From Nissolia schottii (lineage: Eukaryota > Streptophyta > Magnoliopsida > Fabales > Fabaceae): a DNA stretch of 64,000 bases. Of the stretch, positions 22,518-35,754 are shown piece after piece; positions within the stretch are counted from its first letter, which is position 1, and each line of letters opens with the position of its first letter. The notes under the pieces were generated by a model. The model saw nothing but the letters and a program-made list of their open reading frames with translations, was not told the DNA's origin and did no database searches. Location: positions 1,026,713 to 1,090,712 of the forward strand of contig QANU01015964.1 in NCBI GenBank assembly GCA_003254905.1. The letters are read 5' to 3'. A program made the position numbers and the translations under genes.

Positions 22518-25500
22518 TATTTTACATTAGCTCTTATATAGGAAATGTATATTTTATGCTCAGGAGAGTATTACTTCCAAACTTGTTTTATTCTTCTGCT
22601 CTTCTTGTTTTCATTTTAAGAAACGTCAAATTTTATCATTGTGATGTATGAGAGAGAAATAGGGAATTTCAACATTTTTTGCTTATGGTATTACCTTGAT
22701 GAGGTTTTGATTCATTATCTTTGAAGATCCTGAGTTTCTTCCATTTTTCTAATGTAGAGATGGAACAGGTGGAGCATGACCCTGATTTCATAATGTTGTC
22801 TCGCCAATTTAAAGCGACTGCCATGGAGCTTATTTCTGTTTTGGAGCAGGTAAAAGTTTGTGACTCCAATACCTCTTCAACTAACAACATTGATTGAAAA
22901 CATGGAAAAAGTGTCTGAGCATTGATCATTAAAAGCCTCTAGCATTCTGGTACAGTTGGTTGAAGAATGTCATTAAGTATTTCTTGATAGCTTGTACATA
23001 GTTTGACTGGTTAGTTAGTCGTTATGGACTATTGTATCATAGGCATAACTATGCACTCTAATTCTTGATGATATTTTGGGCCTGACACACTTCCAGTGGT
23101 ATTAGCTTTAGTATCTTATATTTTATGCTTTTTTATAGAAGCAAAAAACTGGTGGAAGGACGAAGGTTCTTTTGGAGACTGTTCCAGTTCACAAGTTGGC
23201 AGATATATTTGTTGCTAGCTTTGAGATAAGTTTTGAAGAACAGCTATCTATGTTGGATTCAGTTGATCCTAAACTGAGGCTTTCAAAAGCAACTGAGTTG
23301 GTTGATAGGCACTTACAGGTAAGTAGTAGGGTTAATGATGCTTCATATGGATTTGATTTCCTATTATTTGTCTCTGATTCTGCTTTTGCTCGCTGCCAAC
23401 AGTCCATACGTGTAGCAGAGAAAATTACACAAAAGGTTGAAGGGCAATTGTCAAAATCTCAAAAAGAATTTCTTTTGCGCCAGCAGGTTAGCTTTCTCCA
23501 CCATATTTTTGATATATACTTAAACTGTGAATGCTAGGTTATAGTGGAAATATTTATAAAGATTTATACCTAACTAAAATTAAATTAAATGTTCCAAGAA
23601 TGACGATGATTTCAGCTGGGAAATCCCTCTGATTGATTCCCTTAGCCCATTTCAGGCATTAACTCCTCCAATACTCAGAACCTATTCATATTTAGGGTTT
23701 TATGTCAGTATTCAGGTAGCAGCTTTCAATGAGAAACAGTTACTCATGGAAAAATTTATGCCTATACTTATATCGTTGTTTGGATGTAAGTTAGTTTTAT
23801 GCAGTCAGTTTGCCTTAGTTGCTTAAAATGGTCATTGTTGTACCTTCTGAAGTTTCTGAAAGAATGGATTATGGGTTTAGCAGCATAACATCGAAATATT
23901 TTTTGCCTTTAATTCACCAGTTGTAGTTAGAGTTAGAGATGGCACTTATGATAGTTTTGTCCAAGAGAGGGAAAATAGGTCAAGGGTGCGTTTGCTTTCC
24001 TTTATGACAGTAATATGATGCAAATGTGATATATTATGCCAAGGATTTCAGAAGTCTTGGCTCTTGACTGTTCTGGCTGTTTGTGCGTATTGTCTTGTTT
24101 GGGCTGTATCTAATTGAACTGTTCTTGTATGTTTTTGTGTGTAAAATGTATTTTAGATGAGGGCTATAAAAGAGGAACTTGGTGACAATGATGATGATGA
24201 GGATGACCTGGCAGCACTGGAAAGAAAGATGCAAAGTGCAGAAATGCCACAGAATATCTGGAAGCATGCTCACAGAGAGTTGAGGTACTTGTGGTTGGAA
24301 ACTTAGTTGCACTATGCCTAATTTTTGAGATAATTTCTTGCTGTTAATTTCAATAATGAAAAAATATGGTACTACTATGGTTCAAGTATTCTAGAATTTG
24401 ATTGGGAAAGTCAGTTGATTACACCGTGATGTTATCTCTCAGGAGACTTAAAAAAATGCAACCTCAGCAACCTGGGTATAACAGTTCACGGGCCTACCTG
24501 GAACTTCTTGCTGATCTTCCATGGCAAAAGGCCAGCAAAGAGCCTGAGCTAGACTTGAGAGCAGCACTGGAACGCCTGGACAGAGATCACTTTGGTTTAG
24601 TGAAGGCCAAGCAACGGATAATTGAATACCTGGCTGTTCGCAAGGTTGTCAGATGGCAATGCTCTCTTATTATGACTGTGTGTAAGTACCTGGTACTCTG
24701 TGCAATCTAATGTGTATCTGATTTAAGTGTTTCTATCTATTGCAGCTTAAACCAGATGCAAGGGGCCCAGTATTGTGCTTTGTTGGACCACCAGGTGTTG
24801 GGAAAACATCATTGGCATCTTCTATTGCTGCCGCTTTGGGTAGAAAATTTGTGCGCATATCCCTTGGTGGAGTCAAGGATGAGGCTGATATTAGAGGACA
24901 TAGGAGAACATACATTGGAAGCATGCCTGGGAGGCTTATAGATGGACTGAAGGTTCGCAATTCAACTTGAATATTGGACATAGTATCTGATTCATATGAT
25001 ATTTGCAGTGCTTGGAGGAAGTTAGTGATGGTTGTAGGTTTTATGATACATGGAATGCCTGCATTTTCTAGTTATATGCTTTTTGCCTTTTGGTTTTGTC
25101 CCAGTAATAGAGATAACAGTTAGTAAATGGCATGGAGACAACCTCTAGGTTCTAAATGTTTGTGCAGTATAGTAACAGGGAGTTAAATACAGAACTCTGA
25201 CGTGTATTTTGTGTCCTTGCATGAAAGTTCTATAATCGTAGTTATGAAAAAGAAAAAAGAAGATACAGATGAAGTAGTCATTATCTCATTGATTAACGTA
25301 TGATAATGCTTAGTAAATTGCAAGTATCTTAAAGGAGCTGGCATACTTTTTTTTTTTTTCTCTTTCTGTACATATTGTAACACATACTTGAAGTCTGCAA
25401 GTATGTGCAGTTTGATTAGACCAAACTAGAAAAAATTCATAGAACTTTTTTGTTACTTTGTTTTTCTTGGGGCTTATTTATACTGATAGATGCTTTTAAC

Positions 25501-28500
25501 CTCTGCCTTTTAGAGAGTAGCTGTTTGCAATCCTGTCATGTTGCTCGATGAAATTGACAAGACAGGTTCTGATGTTCGTGGGGATCCAGCTTCAGCATTG
25601 CTAGAGGTTCTTGATCCAGAGCAAAATAAAACATTCAATGATCAGTATCCTATACTCTTCTTTATATCTTCCCTCATCTTAGTAAGTTTTTACAATTTAT
25701 GAAGAAATCTTTCTCTGATGAACAATCATTTCAGAGTTTTCTTCCTCTTCCTCGATATAAAAATGAAGTATAGGAATAGGTATCTATTTCCAAGATTGGT
25801 CACACCTGTTTTTTGCATTTTTTACTAGCAGGCTTTTAGCTCACATGTGGATTAGCTTAGTGTAAATGTGTGTAATTTTGATCTAAAAGTTCATCTTTCT
25901 GGGAACATATTTTGGTGTAAATTCCACACGTCTTTTCCCATTTCAATGGGAAACTGAACTTACTTAGATCATTTTTAAGGATATGTCAGTGCTAATATTA
26001 GTTAACATTTTTAATATGGGAACCGTGTTATTGTTTCACTAGAACTAGTTCATCTGCGTCGTTAACATTATTTCTTCTATTGCAAATTGCAAATAAATAG
26101 GTAATCCAAAGTTATTCCTTAAGTTAGCTAGCTATTTGAATGTTCCATTTGATCTATCCGAGGTCATTTTTGTGGCTACAGCAAATAGGGCGCAACCCAT
26201 TCCTCCACCACTCCTTGACAGGATGGAGGTCATTGAGCTTCCTGGATATACACCTGAAGAAAAGCTCAAAATAGCCATGTGGCATTTGATTCCTAGAGTT
26301 CTGGAGCAGCATGGGTTGAGCTCTGAGTTTATTCAGATTCCAGAGGTACAGCTTTTGAAAGAGTTCTTGAAAACAGTTCAGAGAAAGTTCTTATTCAGTC
26401 AAGTTGCAAATAGTTTGTGTCATATTGATTATATTAAAATAAAGAACAGAATAAATGTTCTGTTACGCTTGTTTCAAAGAAAAGGAACATAGGAAAAGTA
26501 TGACATATTACTAATTTTTCACCTCGGTGTAAATGGTAATACCATGTTAGAAATTCAATATTGTAGTCATCCATTCTAGCACATCTCCTTTTTGAGTCGG
26601 CATAATCTTGGAAAAATAGTGGTTTCTATGTTTTCCAATTTGTTAGTACATTTTTTTTAATTGAGCATTAGAAGTCTCTTGTTAGTAGTCCCTAAGGACA
26701 TTGTCTATCATACTAAATGAACATGTTGAGATTATGGATTTTAGGTAGGAAAGGAAGAAAAGAGAGACTCAGTGAAAATATACTAATATGATATATTCTG
26801 ATGTGATGTGGTGTGACACAAGAGACAGAACACTAATTGTTACTTATAATAATAGCAAAACTCTTAATCCCAATTAAATAAGGAAATAAATCAATAAACA
26901 AAAGTAAATACGAAAAAGAATCCTAAGAGATCTGAGATACTCTTTAATATTCTAAGATATGATATATGATATTCTAAGAATTAGTAGATAGTAGGTGTTT
27001 TATTTATTTCTAACATATCACAACAAACTAATAGTCGTATAGTTGCATAGAAATACTCTACTCATTTTGTTGTCTTTGAAAGCAATTTTTTTATATATGA
27101 TTCTGATTAGAAACTGTTTTAATGAAGGGGATGGTCAAGCTTGTTATTCAGAAATATACTAGGGAAGCTGGTGTGCGAAATTTGGAGAGGAATCTAGCTT
27201 CCCTGGCTCGTGCTGCTGCAGTAAGAGTAGCAGAGCAAGAGCAAGTTGTCCCCTTAAGCAAAGGGATGCAGGGACTAGCTACACCACTTCTTGAAAACAG
27301 ACTTGCCGAAGGTGCTGAAGTTGAAATGGAAGTGATACCGATGGGTGTCAACAATCGTGACATTACAAACACTTTCAGAATCACCTCTCCATTAATTGTT
27401 GATGAAGCTATGCTTGAAAAGGTGCTCGGGGTAAGTGCTGTGATTTTCTTCCCTTTTTTTGGTAGTTGAAGCGTTAAATTAGTGCTGCTGCCCTCCACCC
27501 CCACCCCTAAAGAAAGTTGGTGGATTAAATTGTATAAAAAATGTTACTTGTCCCTTAGCAACTGGTATCTACTGCTTTCATAGTTGTACTGTACCTCATG
27601 CTGTGCTTTTGGTGCTTGTAAGTCTACGTTTGGTGTATAATTCCTTAGCACCTGTAAATGTATTGCTATGTTACTACATTATTACAGTATCTCTCTGATA
27701 TACAACATGAATGGGTACCTTGTATGTGAAGTCTCCTTGAAAGATACCTCACATGGGTGATACTTATAAAATGCTTAAAGCGTAGTGATGCCTAATATGT
27801 TGATTTCATCAATTGCAGCCTCCCAAATTTGATGTCAGAGAAGCTGCAGAACGTGTTACAACCCCTGGGATATCTGTTGGGCTGGTTTGGACTACTTTTG
27901 GTGGAGAAGTTCAGTTTGTGGAGGCTACAGCAATGGTGGGGAAGGGTGAATTGCATCTTACTGGACAACTTGGTGACGTAATCAAAGAATCAGCTCAGAT
28001 TGCTCTAACATGGGTAACTCACCATGTCTAATTGAGTTTTAGATCACTTTTATCATATAATTGGATTTGTTCCTCCCAAATTTCCTTTAATATGTTTCGT
28101 GTTGTTAGACGTAAAACTATTCATAAGCCATCAATTAGCAGCTTAAAATTTTAAGAGATTTGTCCTTAATTGTTATGTGTGTCAAAGTGATCTGGAGTAA
28201 GATCCATGTTGCCCCATTTTTGAGAAAGGTAGGTTGAAACCAACTTACGTGTGTGTTACCAAAACAGTTCTTAAAAAATGAATGTTGCCTCACAGTGATT
28301 AGTAGTGAGTAGTGACATATTCTTCAATATTAGACTAAACTTTAATCATGTCCATTCCAATATGCATGATACGCATGCACCACCAGATGCCACTGTTCAT
28401 TGGCTAGCTCAAGTTTGTGCGCATTTAATACTTGCCATCTTACTATTATATATGCAATGATTCAAGACTCATTAATTGTTTTATTGACTATAAAGGATTT

Positions 28501-30008
28501 CTTTATAGGTTAGAGCAAGGGCAGCTGAACTTAGGCTGGCTGCTACAGAGGGTGTTAATCTGTTGGAGGGTCGGGATGTACATATACACTTTCCTGCTGG
28601 TGCTGTACCTAAAGATGGGCCTTCAGCAGGTGTGACTTTGGTCACAGCATTGGTGTCACTTTTCAGTCAGAAAAGAGTGAGATCAGATACAGCTATGACT
28701 GGAGAGCTGACGTTAAGGGGTCTTGTACTCCCTGTTGGTGGTGTCAAGGATAAGGTAAATTGCTCGTCTTCTTGACCACTTTAAACTTTCTGATAGATGT
28801 TAATGACAATGTACAATGGTAATTGCAAATATGTAATTTATTCTGCATTTAGCATTACTGCTAAAAAATTCATTAATAGAGTGATTCCTTAAAGCATGAC
28901 ATGAATTAAGCACCTCGATGCGTATTGGCACTTATTTGATAGCTGATTACCTCTCTCCCTAGAACTTCAATACATAAAGTGGAAATCCACTTGGTATCAT
29001 GGAATAAGTATAGCCAAGCTGGAAACTTCTAGTTTGTTGTTTTTCATGGAAGTACCTTGAACATAAGATGAGGAGGGTGACAACTTTTTAGTGACTTAGC
29101 AATATGACACCAGGTTTAATTCAATATGAGAAGGGAGATGGAAGAAGGGATAGAGAAGGAAGTTAGATGGAAGAAAGTGTTCCAGGATCGTCAAATAACT
29201 ATGGATATGTATATATTTTCTGCGTTGTTTGGGATAGACATCCAGAAAAGAATGGCTATTGTACCAGTACCATCCTCTCATATGCCTATCAGATGGACAT
29301 GAAACGGAAGATTTTATACTTTTCACAAAAGAAGAAAAAGAAATTAACCAATGAATACAGAATTATATGAACTCAGTTTAACTTTTCAAGTCAGATTACA
29401 CTAATAAAGTGCAATGCTACTGGCCAGTTATTTGCCATATGCACCCGAGTAAACATTTTCCAGTGACAATGACAAACGAAAAAGACTAGGGCTATAAAAT
29501 TGTTGCATGATCTTATGCGTGCCAATCTTTCACAGATATTAGCTGCACATCGACATGGTATTAAGAGAATCATCCTGCCTGAAAGGAACTTGAAGGACTT
29601 GGTTGAAGTACCATCCTCAGTGCTGTCCAATTTGGAGGTAAGTTCGTTTCCATGTTTCTAAATCTGGATCGTCTGATCAATTTTATAGAAGGCGTGAACC
29701 AAGCACAGCTAGTATTAAGATGTGTATGTATTTGGCATTAGAAATTTATCACTTTTCTACTTATCTGGAATTTACAGTAATATTTTTTTCATAGACACAA
29801 TGGGCCATGCGTCTGCATATTTTTGTGTTTGACTATCTTATGGTTCTTAATCAGGTCCTTGATAATAATAACTTTACTCAAATGAAACACTAGATACAGT
29901 TTCCTTTTTGAACTTCCTAAACAGATAGTGCTTGCAAAACGAGTGGAAGATGTGTTAGAGCAAGCTTTTGATGGCGGGTGCCCTTGGCGACAACACTCAA
30001 AGTTGTGA
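21029..30008 (+). CDS. LON2: Lon protease homolog 2, peroxisomal (LON2)
   Basis: ATP-dependent serine protease of the peroxisome matrix; in Arabidopsis it is needed for matrix protein handling and for restraining pexophagy. Exons by GT-AG sites: 21029-21135, 21684-21796, 21888-21975, 22282-22451, 22758-22849, 23139-23318, 23403-23486, 24157-24284, 24443-24644, 24746-24952, 25514-25644, 26132-26345, 27128-27430, 27819-28013, 28509-28754, 29536-29637, 29925-30008. All phases join, giving 881 codons (Arabidopsis about 888). The N-terminal Lon substrate domain spans residues about 10-250. The AAA+ module has Walker A GPPGVGKT (402-409), Walker B MLLDEID (D469, E470) and sensor-1 N519. The protease domain has PKDGPSAG with catalytic Ser777 and the partner Lys820, whose codon is the last of exon 15. 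The protein ends SKL, a type 1 peroxisomal targeting signal, and shows no mitochondrial presequence. No key residue is missing. Confidence 0.95.
21381..21497. repeat. 117-nt imperfect hairpin in LON2 intron 1
   Basis: The left arm contains cctaactactaaatgaagta and the right arm contains its complement, tacttcatttagtagttaag. Flanking bases continue the pairing out to tagtcctaac and its partner, with roughly 80 percent arm identity. The size and a loop of about 15 bases fit either a small MITE or a microRNA-like precursor. Confidence 0.75.
22459..22517 (+). repeat. (CT)n(CA)n microsatellite at the LON2 exon 4 splice donor
   Basis: About 18 CT units pass straight into about 12 CA units. The array begins 8 bases after the exon 4 end (ACTG|GTACCG at 22451/22452), so length change would alter sequence next to the 5' splice site. 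Confidence 0.9.
26710..27015 (-). mobile_element. Solo-LTR-like insertion in LON2 intron 12
   Basis: Read on the minus strand the segment begins TGTTAGAAATAAATAAAACA and ends near TTCATTTAGTA. It is flanked by the 5-bp direct repeat TATCA (26705-26709 and 27016-27020). The size (306 bp), TG start and 5-bp duplication fit a solo LTR left after recombination. The terminal CA is not intact. The superfamily is unknown. Confidence 0.5.
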
Positions 30009-30929
30009 CAGTATCCTTGACTAGCACGTGTTGGTACCCCTTTTTGTGTTTCAATAACTCACGGCTTATGTGTAGAATTCAACGTCCAGTCCCATCCTGA
30101 TCTAAATTGTTATTGTGGCATTTGGCGACTTCCTGCTTATTTTAATCTATTTAGCTGGCTGTGAATTGATTGAGAAAAACTCGAGAAAGCCACAGTTTGG
30201 AAGGGAGGAAGCTGGTGAGCGAGCTGTTGGCATCTGCATAAATTAGTGACACTACACTCTCCCTACTCTTTTGTAAGTAAACTTCTTTGCATTCGACCAG
30301 CTAAGTTGTATTTATCCATGTTGAGCTACTGATGTTTTCCACGCTACTCCCCCTTCACCCCTTCTTTAACAACCCCCCAACCCCACCACTTTGTAAATTA
30401 TTTGTGTTGTCACTATGATTTGTATTGTGCATAAGATATATTATTTTTCTCTTACCAAGGTAGCGCTTCCCGCCGTTTTTGTATTAATAATTATTTATAT
30501 TGATCTTTTCATTAAAATAAAAAATAAGAGAAATATTTAATTAAAATGAAACTATTTTCCTCTCCTTTGCCCCTCCATACTCCTATATCTGAATATACCT
30601 CGATCCTTAGTCATTATATTATTATACGGAGTTCAGAATTACGCTTTGTTCTCCGTTTCTCTGTAAGCCAGTGATACTTTCAACTGTGCAACAGTAATCT
30701 AAGTTTTGTGATTCTTTTTTGGGGTTCCGATAGTTGGATCATTTATAAAAGGCTCGAGGGAAACAGTGTTGCTATGATAATCCTGGAATTTGGAGTACCG
30801 TAGTTTGATGACAGATTTAAAAAGTGCTAGACAATCATAATCTTGGACAGAAGTGTTATAATGATGTGACATTAATGACTTTCAAATGAATGAGTATTAC
30901 CATTACATTTCATTCTATCGCATGGTATG
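30009..30929 (+). other. LON2 3' untranslated region and downstream DNA
   Basis: The stop codon is followed by ordinary AT-rich sequence. The transcript end is not fixed by a clear signal; AT-rich stretches near 30440 and 30510 (attaaaataaaaaataag) are candidates. Nothing else was recognised. Confidence 0.4.
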
Positions 30930-33697
30930 CTAGTGGTTTTTAGGACTAGAGTATTACAAATACCCCAAATGAACCTAGAGTATTACTTATAAAAATTAGG
31001 AGATTACAAAGACGTGATCAGAATATTTTTAGGATAACCATACGCAAGTACTGGGACTGGGAATGATAAAACATGATCAAACTTGATTTGCCGAAGACCT
31101 TTAATTCTCGGCCACACAAGTGGCCAAGACACAAAGGCCTTACATGGCCAAGTGGCCAAGTCAAAAAGTCCAAGAGGTGAGTCATATAGTGACTCATGAT
31201 GATGATGTCATGCTTAGGTCATGGATGACATAATCAAGGAGATAAAATGGTAAATTGGTGCAAGGGCATTTTGGGAAAGTGATTTTCGTGGGTTTGCCTA
31301 TAAATACCCCCTTGGACGACAAAAATTCATAGAAAAAGGAAAACTTTGCCAAAACTCTGTCTAATTGCACACCCAATCAGTATTCTGTCAAATACTGACA
31401 CAGAAACCTCTCTAGACATAGACTAGCCTTGATTTCCCTAATCTTACCCTAAAGGAAAACCTCTTGGAATCCTTGGAAAAAACCCTGAATCTTGAAGCTT
31501 AGGAGGAGCTTGGAAGCACCATAGCAAGCCAGGAGGCTGTAGAGAGCACTGGGACCGCAGCAAGGCTTGAACAAGTGGGTAAACCGACTTATCCACTGTC
31601 TATATGATTTTTGATAGATGATATATGATTTTAGGATGCCTTTTATGTGACTTTGATTTATATGTGTGTTGTTGATATTGTCTGGAACTGCTAATGCTAT
31701 CTGTGATTCTGTCAGAATTTAGGAAAGGCTACGATGGAAATAGGCATATGGCACGTTTTTAAGAGGAACTGTATGCTGAGAATTTTATCATGAAAAACTA
31801 ATGTCATTTTTTAGTTCTACACGAAAAATTGAGTGGGGATGTCAAGTTTCATGATTTTTGGAGTTCCCCATGAACTTCTCAGCAAACAGGCAGAAAACAG
31901 TGATTTTTAGAAAAAGGGCAAAACGGAAATTTTTGTGTTTTGGGCTGAAAAACTAGGTTTGTTTTCAGAAAACATGAGTTTAGAACTATCAAGAACCTTA
32001 AGGGCAAGTCTTGAGTCCATCGGGTTTTTGAGAACTAAAATTCCAAAGAAAAGAGGGCATTTACGGGGCGAAATAGTAAATTCGGGAAAAAGGGTAAAAC
32101 TGTAATTTCGTGTATTTGGGGTTGAAACCTGAATTTCTAAGTGTGAAAAATGATCTTAGGGCTATCAATAACCTTGGGGTAAGGTCTTGAACCTCTCTGG
32201 TCTCTGATCACTACTTTCTGACATAAAGCAGATGTTTTTAGAAAAGCACTGATACACCGTAGTTTCCAGCTATGCTTATGATTATGTTTTATGGGTTATC
32301 TTAGGTTTTATGGCATGATGAATTACTTGATGAACTGCAATTGCTTATGTTTGAATATGGAAACTTATGCATGCTTTGTGGTTATGGAATAAATGCTTGA
32401 ATATGCTATGTTAGGTTTTAACAAGTGAAAGTATGTTTCCTATGCTTATGAGAACATGATAATGGATGAATGATAAATGATTATATGATTATAACATGTG
32501 AATGCTTTATGAGGTATTGAATGATAGTTATGTTAAGAACATGATATGTGATGATTTGTATGTGTTACACATGCCTTATCATGCATTTTAAGACACGAAT
32601 ACGACAATATGGCATAACAAGACACATGCATTAAAAGGATGTGACAACATGATATGACAATACACATGCATTAAAGGATACGACATCATGCATATTAAGA
32701 CACGAATATGACATCATGATATGACAGACATGTAAATTAAAGGATACGACATCATGCATATTAAAACACAAATATGACATCATGATATGACAGACATGTA
32801 AACTAAAGGATATGACATCATGCAAATTAAGACAAGAATATGGCATCATGATATGACAAGACACTGCATTAAAAGGATACGACATCATGCATATTAAGAC
32901 ACGACTACGACATCATGATACGACCTCTAGAAGATCCTAGAGTATGTTATAACGAGGACTAGTTTCTCTAAGAGTAATAGAAAACATATGACATAGATAC
33001 TGAAAGAATAGGTCCCCTGAGTCACGTAGTAATATAGGTAGCTGCTCAGGACTAGCAAGGATATTAATAACGAGTAAGGATGTAGTATAACTATGACATA
33101 TAGAGATCCCTGAGCGGCCTGGATCATAAATGAGAACAATAAGATTCCCAGAATCTAAGGTTTCCCACTGAAAACGCAACGTTCTCACCCCACTCATTTT
33201 TTACTCTAGGGACTAACGTTGAACAGAGGAAGGAATAGTACTGGACTGACACTTGAGACAGACGAGTACGAGAAGACTAGTCACAAAGAAGTTTACCAAG
33301 CTTTAAAGAAGAAATGTTCCTATTAGCCCTTAAGATAGGATTGTAGAATAATGTAACTGAAGTACCAAACTATGTGTGTTTGAAATCTAATACAGCTTAT
33401 ATGAATTATTATAATGTTATGTGATGGACCACTTGTTTGTTTATTGCTTTGATGTTGTTATGTTTGAGAAATTATCCATTAAGCATAGCACTTTACCGCT
33501 TGCCTTATAAATTCTATCCGACACGCTGCTCATATTTTATGTATAAAGATAAAGTTTCAAAAGGGTCCATATTTTCTAACTAAGAAATATTTTCAAAGTT
33601 AAAAGTAGGGGCTAAAAGTAACTTTAACCAAAGTAGATAACAACCTAGTGAGCATTGCTTATAACTATAGCATAAGCAGTTAGCTAGGGTGTTACAT
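30930..33697 (+). mobile_element. LTR-like remnant of a Ty3/gypsy-type element
   Basis: The region has no protein-coding domain but carries LTR-like marks: a promoter-like cctataaatacccc at about 31300, a GC-richer stretch after it, and a right end reading tagctagggtgttaca at about 33682-33697. Long LTRs with such ends are known from plant chromovirus-type elements. No internal domain, primer-binding site or target duplication was found, so it would be a decayed solo or truncated LTR. The left border is a guess. Confidence 0.35.
32575..32925. repeat. 66-bp minisatellite, about five units
   Basis: Units contain gacatcatgatatgacagac and taaaggatacgacatcatgc. Spacing between equal points (32708, 32774, 32840, 32907) is 66-67 bases. 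Each unit looks like two related half-units. Because 66 is a multiple of three, the minus strand shows an 85-codon frame of 22-residue repeats, which I regard as a by-product. Confidence 0.85.
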
Positions 33698-34500
33698 GTT
33701 GGATATGGCTTAGGTTAGGTGTGGGTTATATGCGGGTCAGGTTAGGTTGGATGTGGGTTGAGTGAGGTTTGATGCAGGTTGAGTTGGATGTTGATGTGGG
33801 TTGGATGTGATTGAATGTAGGTTAAGTGGGTTGGACGTGGGTTGAGTTGGGCTCATTACGGGTTGAGTTGGATGTGGGTGTGGGTTAGGATGTGGGTTGG
33901 GTTAGATGCACATTGACTTGTATGTTGGTTTGATTGGGTTAGCCAATTAGGTCGGATATGGGTTGAGTTAGGTTTGATGTGGATTGGGTTAGGTTGGATG
34001 TGGGTTGAGTAGGGTTGTATGCAGGTTGAGTTAAGTTAGATGTGGGTTAGTTGGGTTGGGTATGGGTTAGGTTAAGGTGGATACGGGGTGGTTGCTGGTT
34101 GGGTTGGGTTGAATACATGTTGGATGTGGGTTGAGTTAGGTTATATATAGGTTGGGTGCGGTTAGATGTGTGTTGAGTTTGGTTGAATGCAGATTGGATT
34201 GGGTTATATGTAGGTTGGGTTAGGTGTGGGTTAAGTTGGGTTCATTATGAGTGCGAGTTGGGTTGGGTGTGGGTGGGTTGGATGCAAGTTGGGTTGGGTT
34301 TGGATGCAGGTTGGGTTGGAGTTTGATGTAGGTTGGTTGAATGCATGTAAGTTAAGTTGGGTTAAATGCAAATTGGGTTGTGGTTTAAATGTGGGCCAAG
34401 TTGGATGCAAATTGGGTTTATTAGTTGGGTTGCATACGAGTGGCTAGGCTTAAATGTAAATTTGGTTAGATGTCAAATGAGTTGGGTTAGAAGTAATTTG
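33698..34500 (+). repeat. 0.8-kb strand-asymmetric G/T-rich minisatellite
   Basis: Degenerate units built from gatgtgggttgagttgg and ggttaggttgg words run for about 800 bases, with spacings of roughly 10-25 bases. The plus strand is rich in G and T and poor in C. It is not a canonical telomere array, although ggttagg words occur. Confidence 0.85.
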
Positions 34501-34650
34501 TTTCTCTCACCAAATCAGTGATGCATTTGTCACCTTATCTATTGGCCCATACTCCTTTAGAAGTAAAGCAATCAACAATTGTGATCTTATAAAACAACTA
34601 GAAAATCGAAGGATGATTGAGGAGAGGGAAAAAAAAAAGGGTTTTAGTGG

Positions 34651-35754
34651 CAAACACAGTGGAGGCTACCATGGTGCCCCATATGTTGGGACACATGTCA
34701 TGGTACCTCATTTTTCAATCAAAATTAACTTCTTAAAATCACACTCCTCCCCCAAATTTTATTATTTATTTTGTTTTGTCCCCACCCTAAAAAAATTTAT
34801 TATTTGCACAATGAGCCCCACAGGTATAGGCAAAATGACCAAAACACCCTTATCTCTCCTTCCTCTCCTCCTCCCTTATCTCACCGTCGTCGCTAAGGCC
34901 TCGTATTCCCATCGACCGACAGTTAAGGCTCTAACGACAACCGAAAACGGAAGCGTGAGGAAGAAGCCCTTAGGATGCTTCTCACTCACTCTCTCTTCAA
35001 ATCTCATGCAATAAACCCCCCCTTTTGTTCCGCCCTTCCTTCCTTCACAGTTCACACATTCACAGTCAAATTCCCTAGTTCTAATCCAAAAAAGCTCAGA
35101 ACTTGGTTTTTGGTTTTTGGGTATACCAGATACACTCATGCTCTCATGGGGTGCCATCAAAACCACAACTTTTTCAATACATTCTAAAAAAGGTTGCTAC
35201 TTTAGCTAACTAAACTAAGCTAGCTTCTTTTGTTGTTGATGATATTGTTATTGATTATGTAATAATATTAATTAAATAAAAAAAAAGGGTTTGTGCAATG
35301 TTGTAGGCAAAGAATAGTTGGATTACATAGATTTGCACTTTTATGTCCATATGTTGAAGGGAAGAGGGTGTGTGCGAGAAAAAAAGCGAGTGTGTTAAGC
35401 AAATATGGTGGTTGGTGCAATGGGTGGTGGTCAATGAGGCAGAGGCAGTGGAGTGGCAGATCTGGACGATGGTTGTCGTTGGAAGGTGGTGGAGGGCGAA
35501 GTTTGCGACAGCGGTTGTTGTGGTGATTGGTGTTTGAGAGAAAGGGAAGAGGAGAGGGAGGAGAGATAAGGATAATTTCATCATTTTACACTTGGCAGAG
35601 GGGCTTCCATTGCAAATAATAAAATTTTGAAGGGTGGAGACAAAACGAAATAAGTAATAAAATTTGGGAGAGGAGTGTAATTTTGATTGAAAAATGTGGT
35701 ACCATGACATGCACCCCAACATATGGGGCACCATGGTAGCCTCCACCAAACACG
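34651..35754. mobile_element. 1.1-kb MULE-like or hAT-like element with about 220-bp terminal inverted repeats
   Basis: The ends read GTGGAGGCTACCATGGTGCC at 34659 and the complement at the right up to 35746. The inverted similarity runs about 220 bases inward (for example aatcaaaatta and ttttgtccccaccct against their partners). The flanks are CAAACACA (34651-34658) and CAAACACG (35747-35754), a 7-8 bp target duplication. The central 650 bases carry short open frames without domains. No transposase is present, so the element is non-autonomous. Confidence 0.8.

Noticed and set aside
22319-22651. 110-codon frame with Ser/Leu and Thr/His repeats
   Set aside because: It is LON2 exon 4 read through its donor into the CT/CA microsatellite.
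32631-32888. Minus-strand frame with 22-residue repeats
   Set aside because: The 66-bp minisatellite keeps any frame open by arithmetic; the composition is not protein-like and it has no gene context.
32575-32925. CRISPR-like regularly spaced repeat
   Set aside because: The array is a contiguous tandem repeat without unique spacers, in a plant nuclear context.
34247-34447. Trp/Gly/Val-rich plus-strand frame
   Set aside because: Translation of the G/T-rich minisatellite.
33698-34500. Interstitial telomere repeat
   Set aside because: ggttagg words occur but the plant TTTAGGG heptamer is not repeated; the units are longer and irregular.
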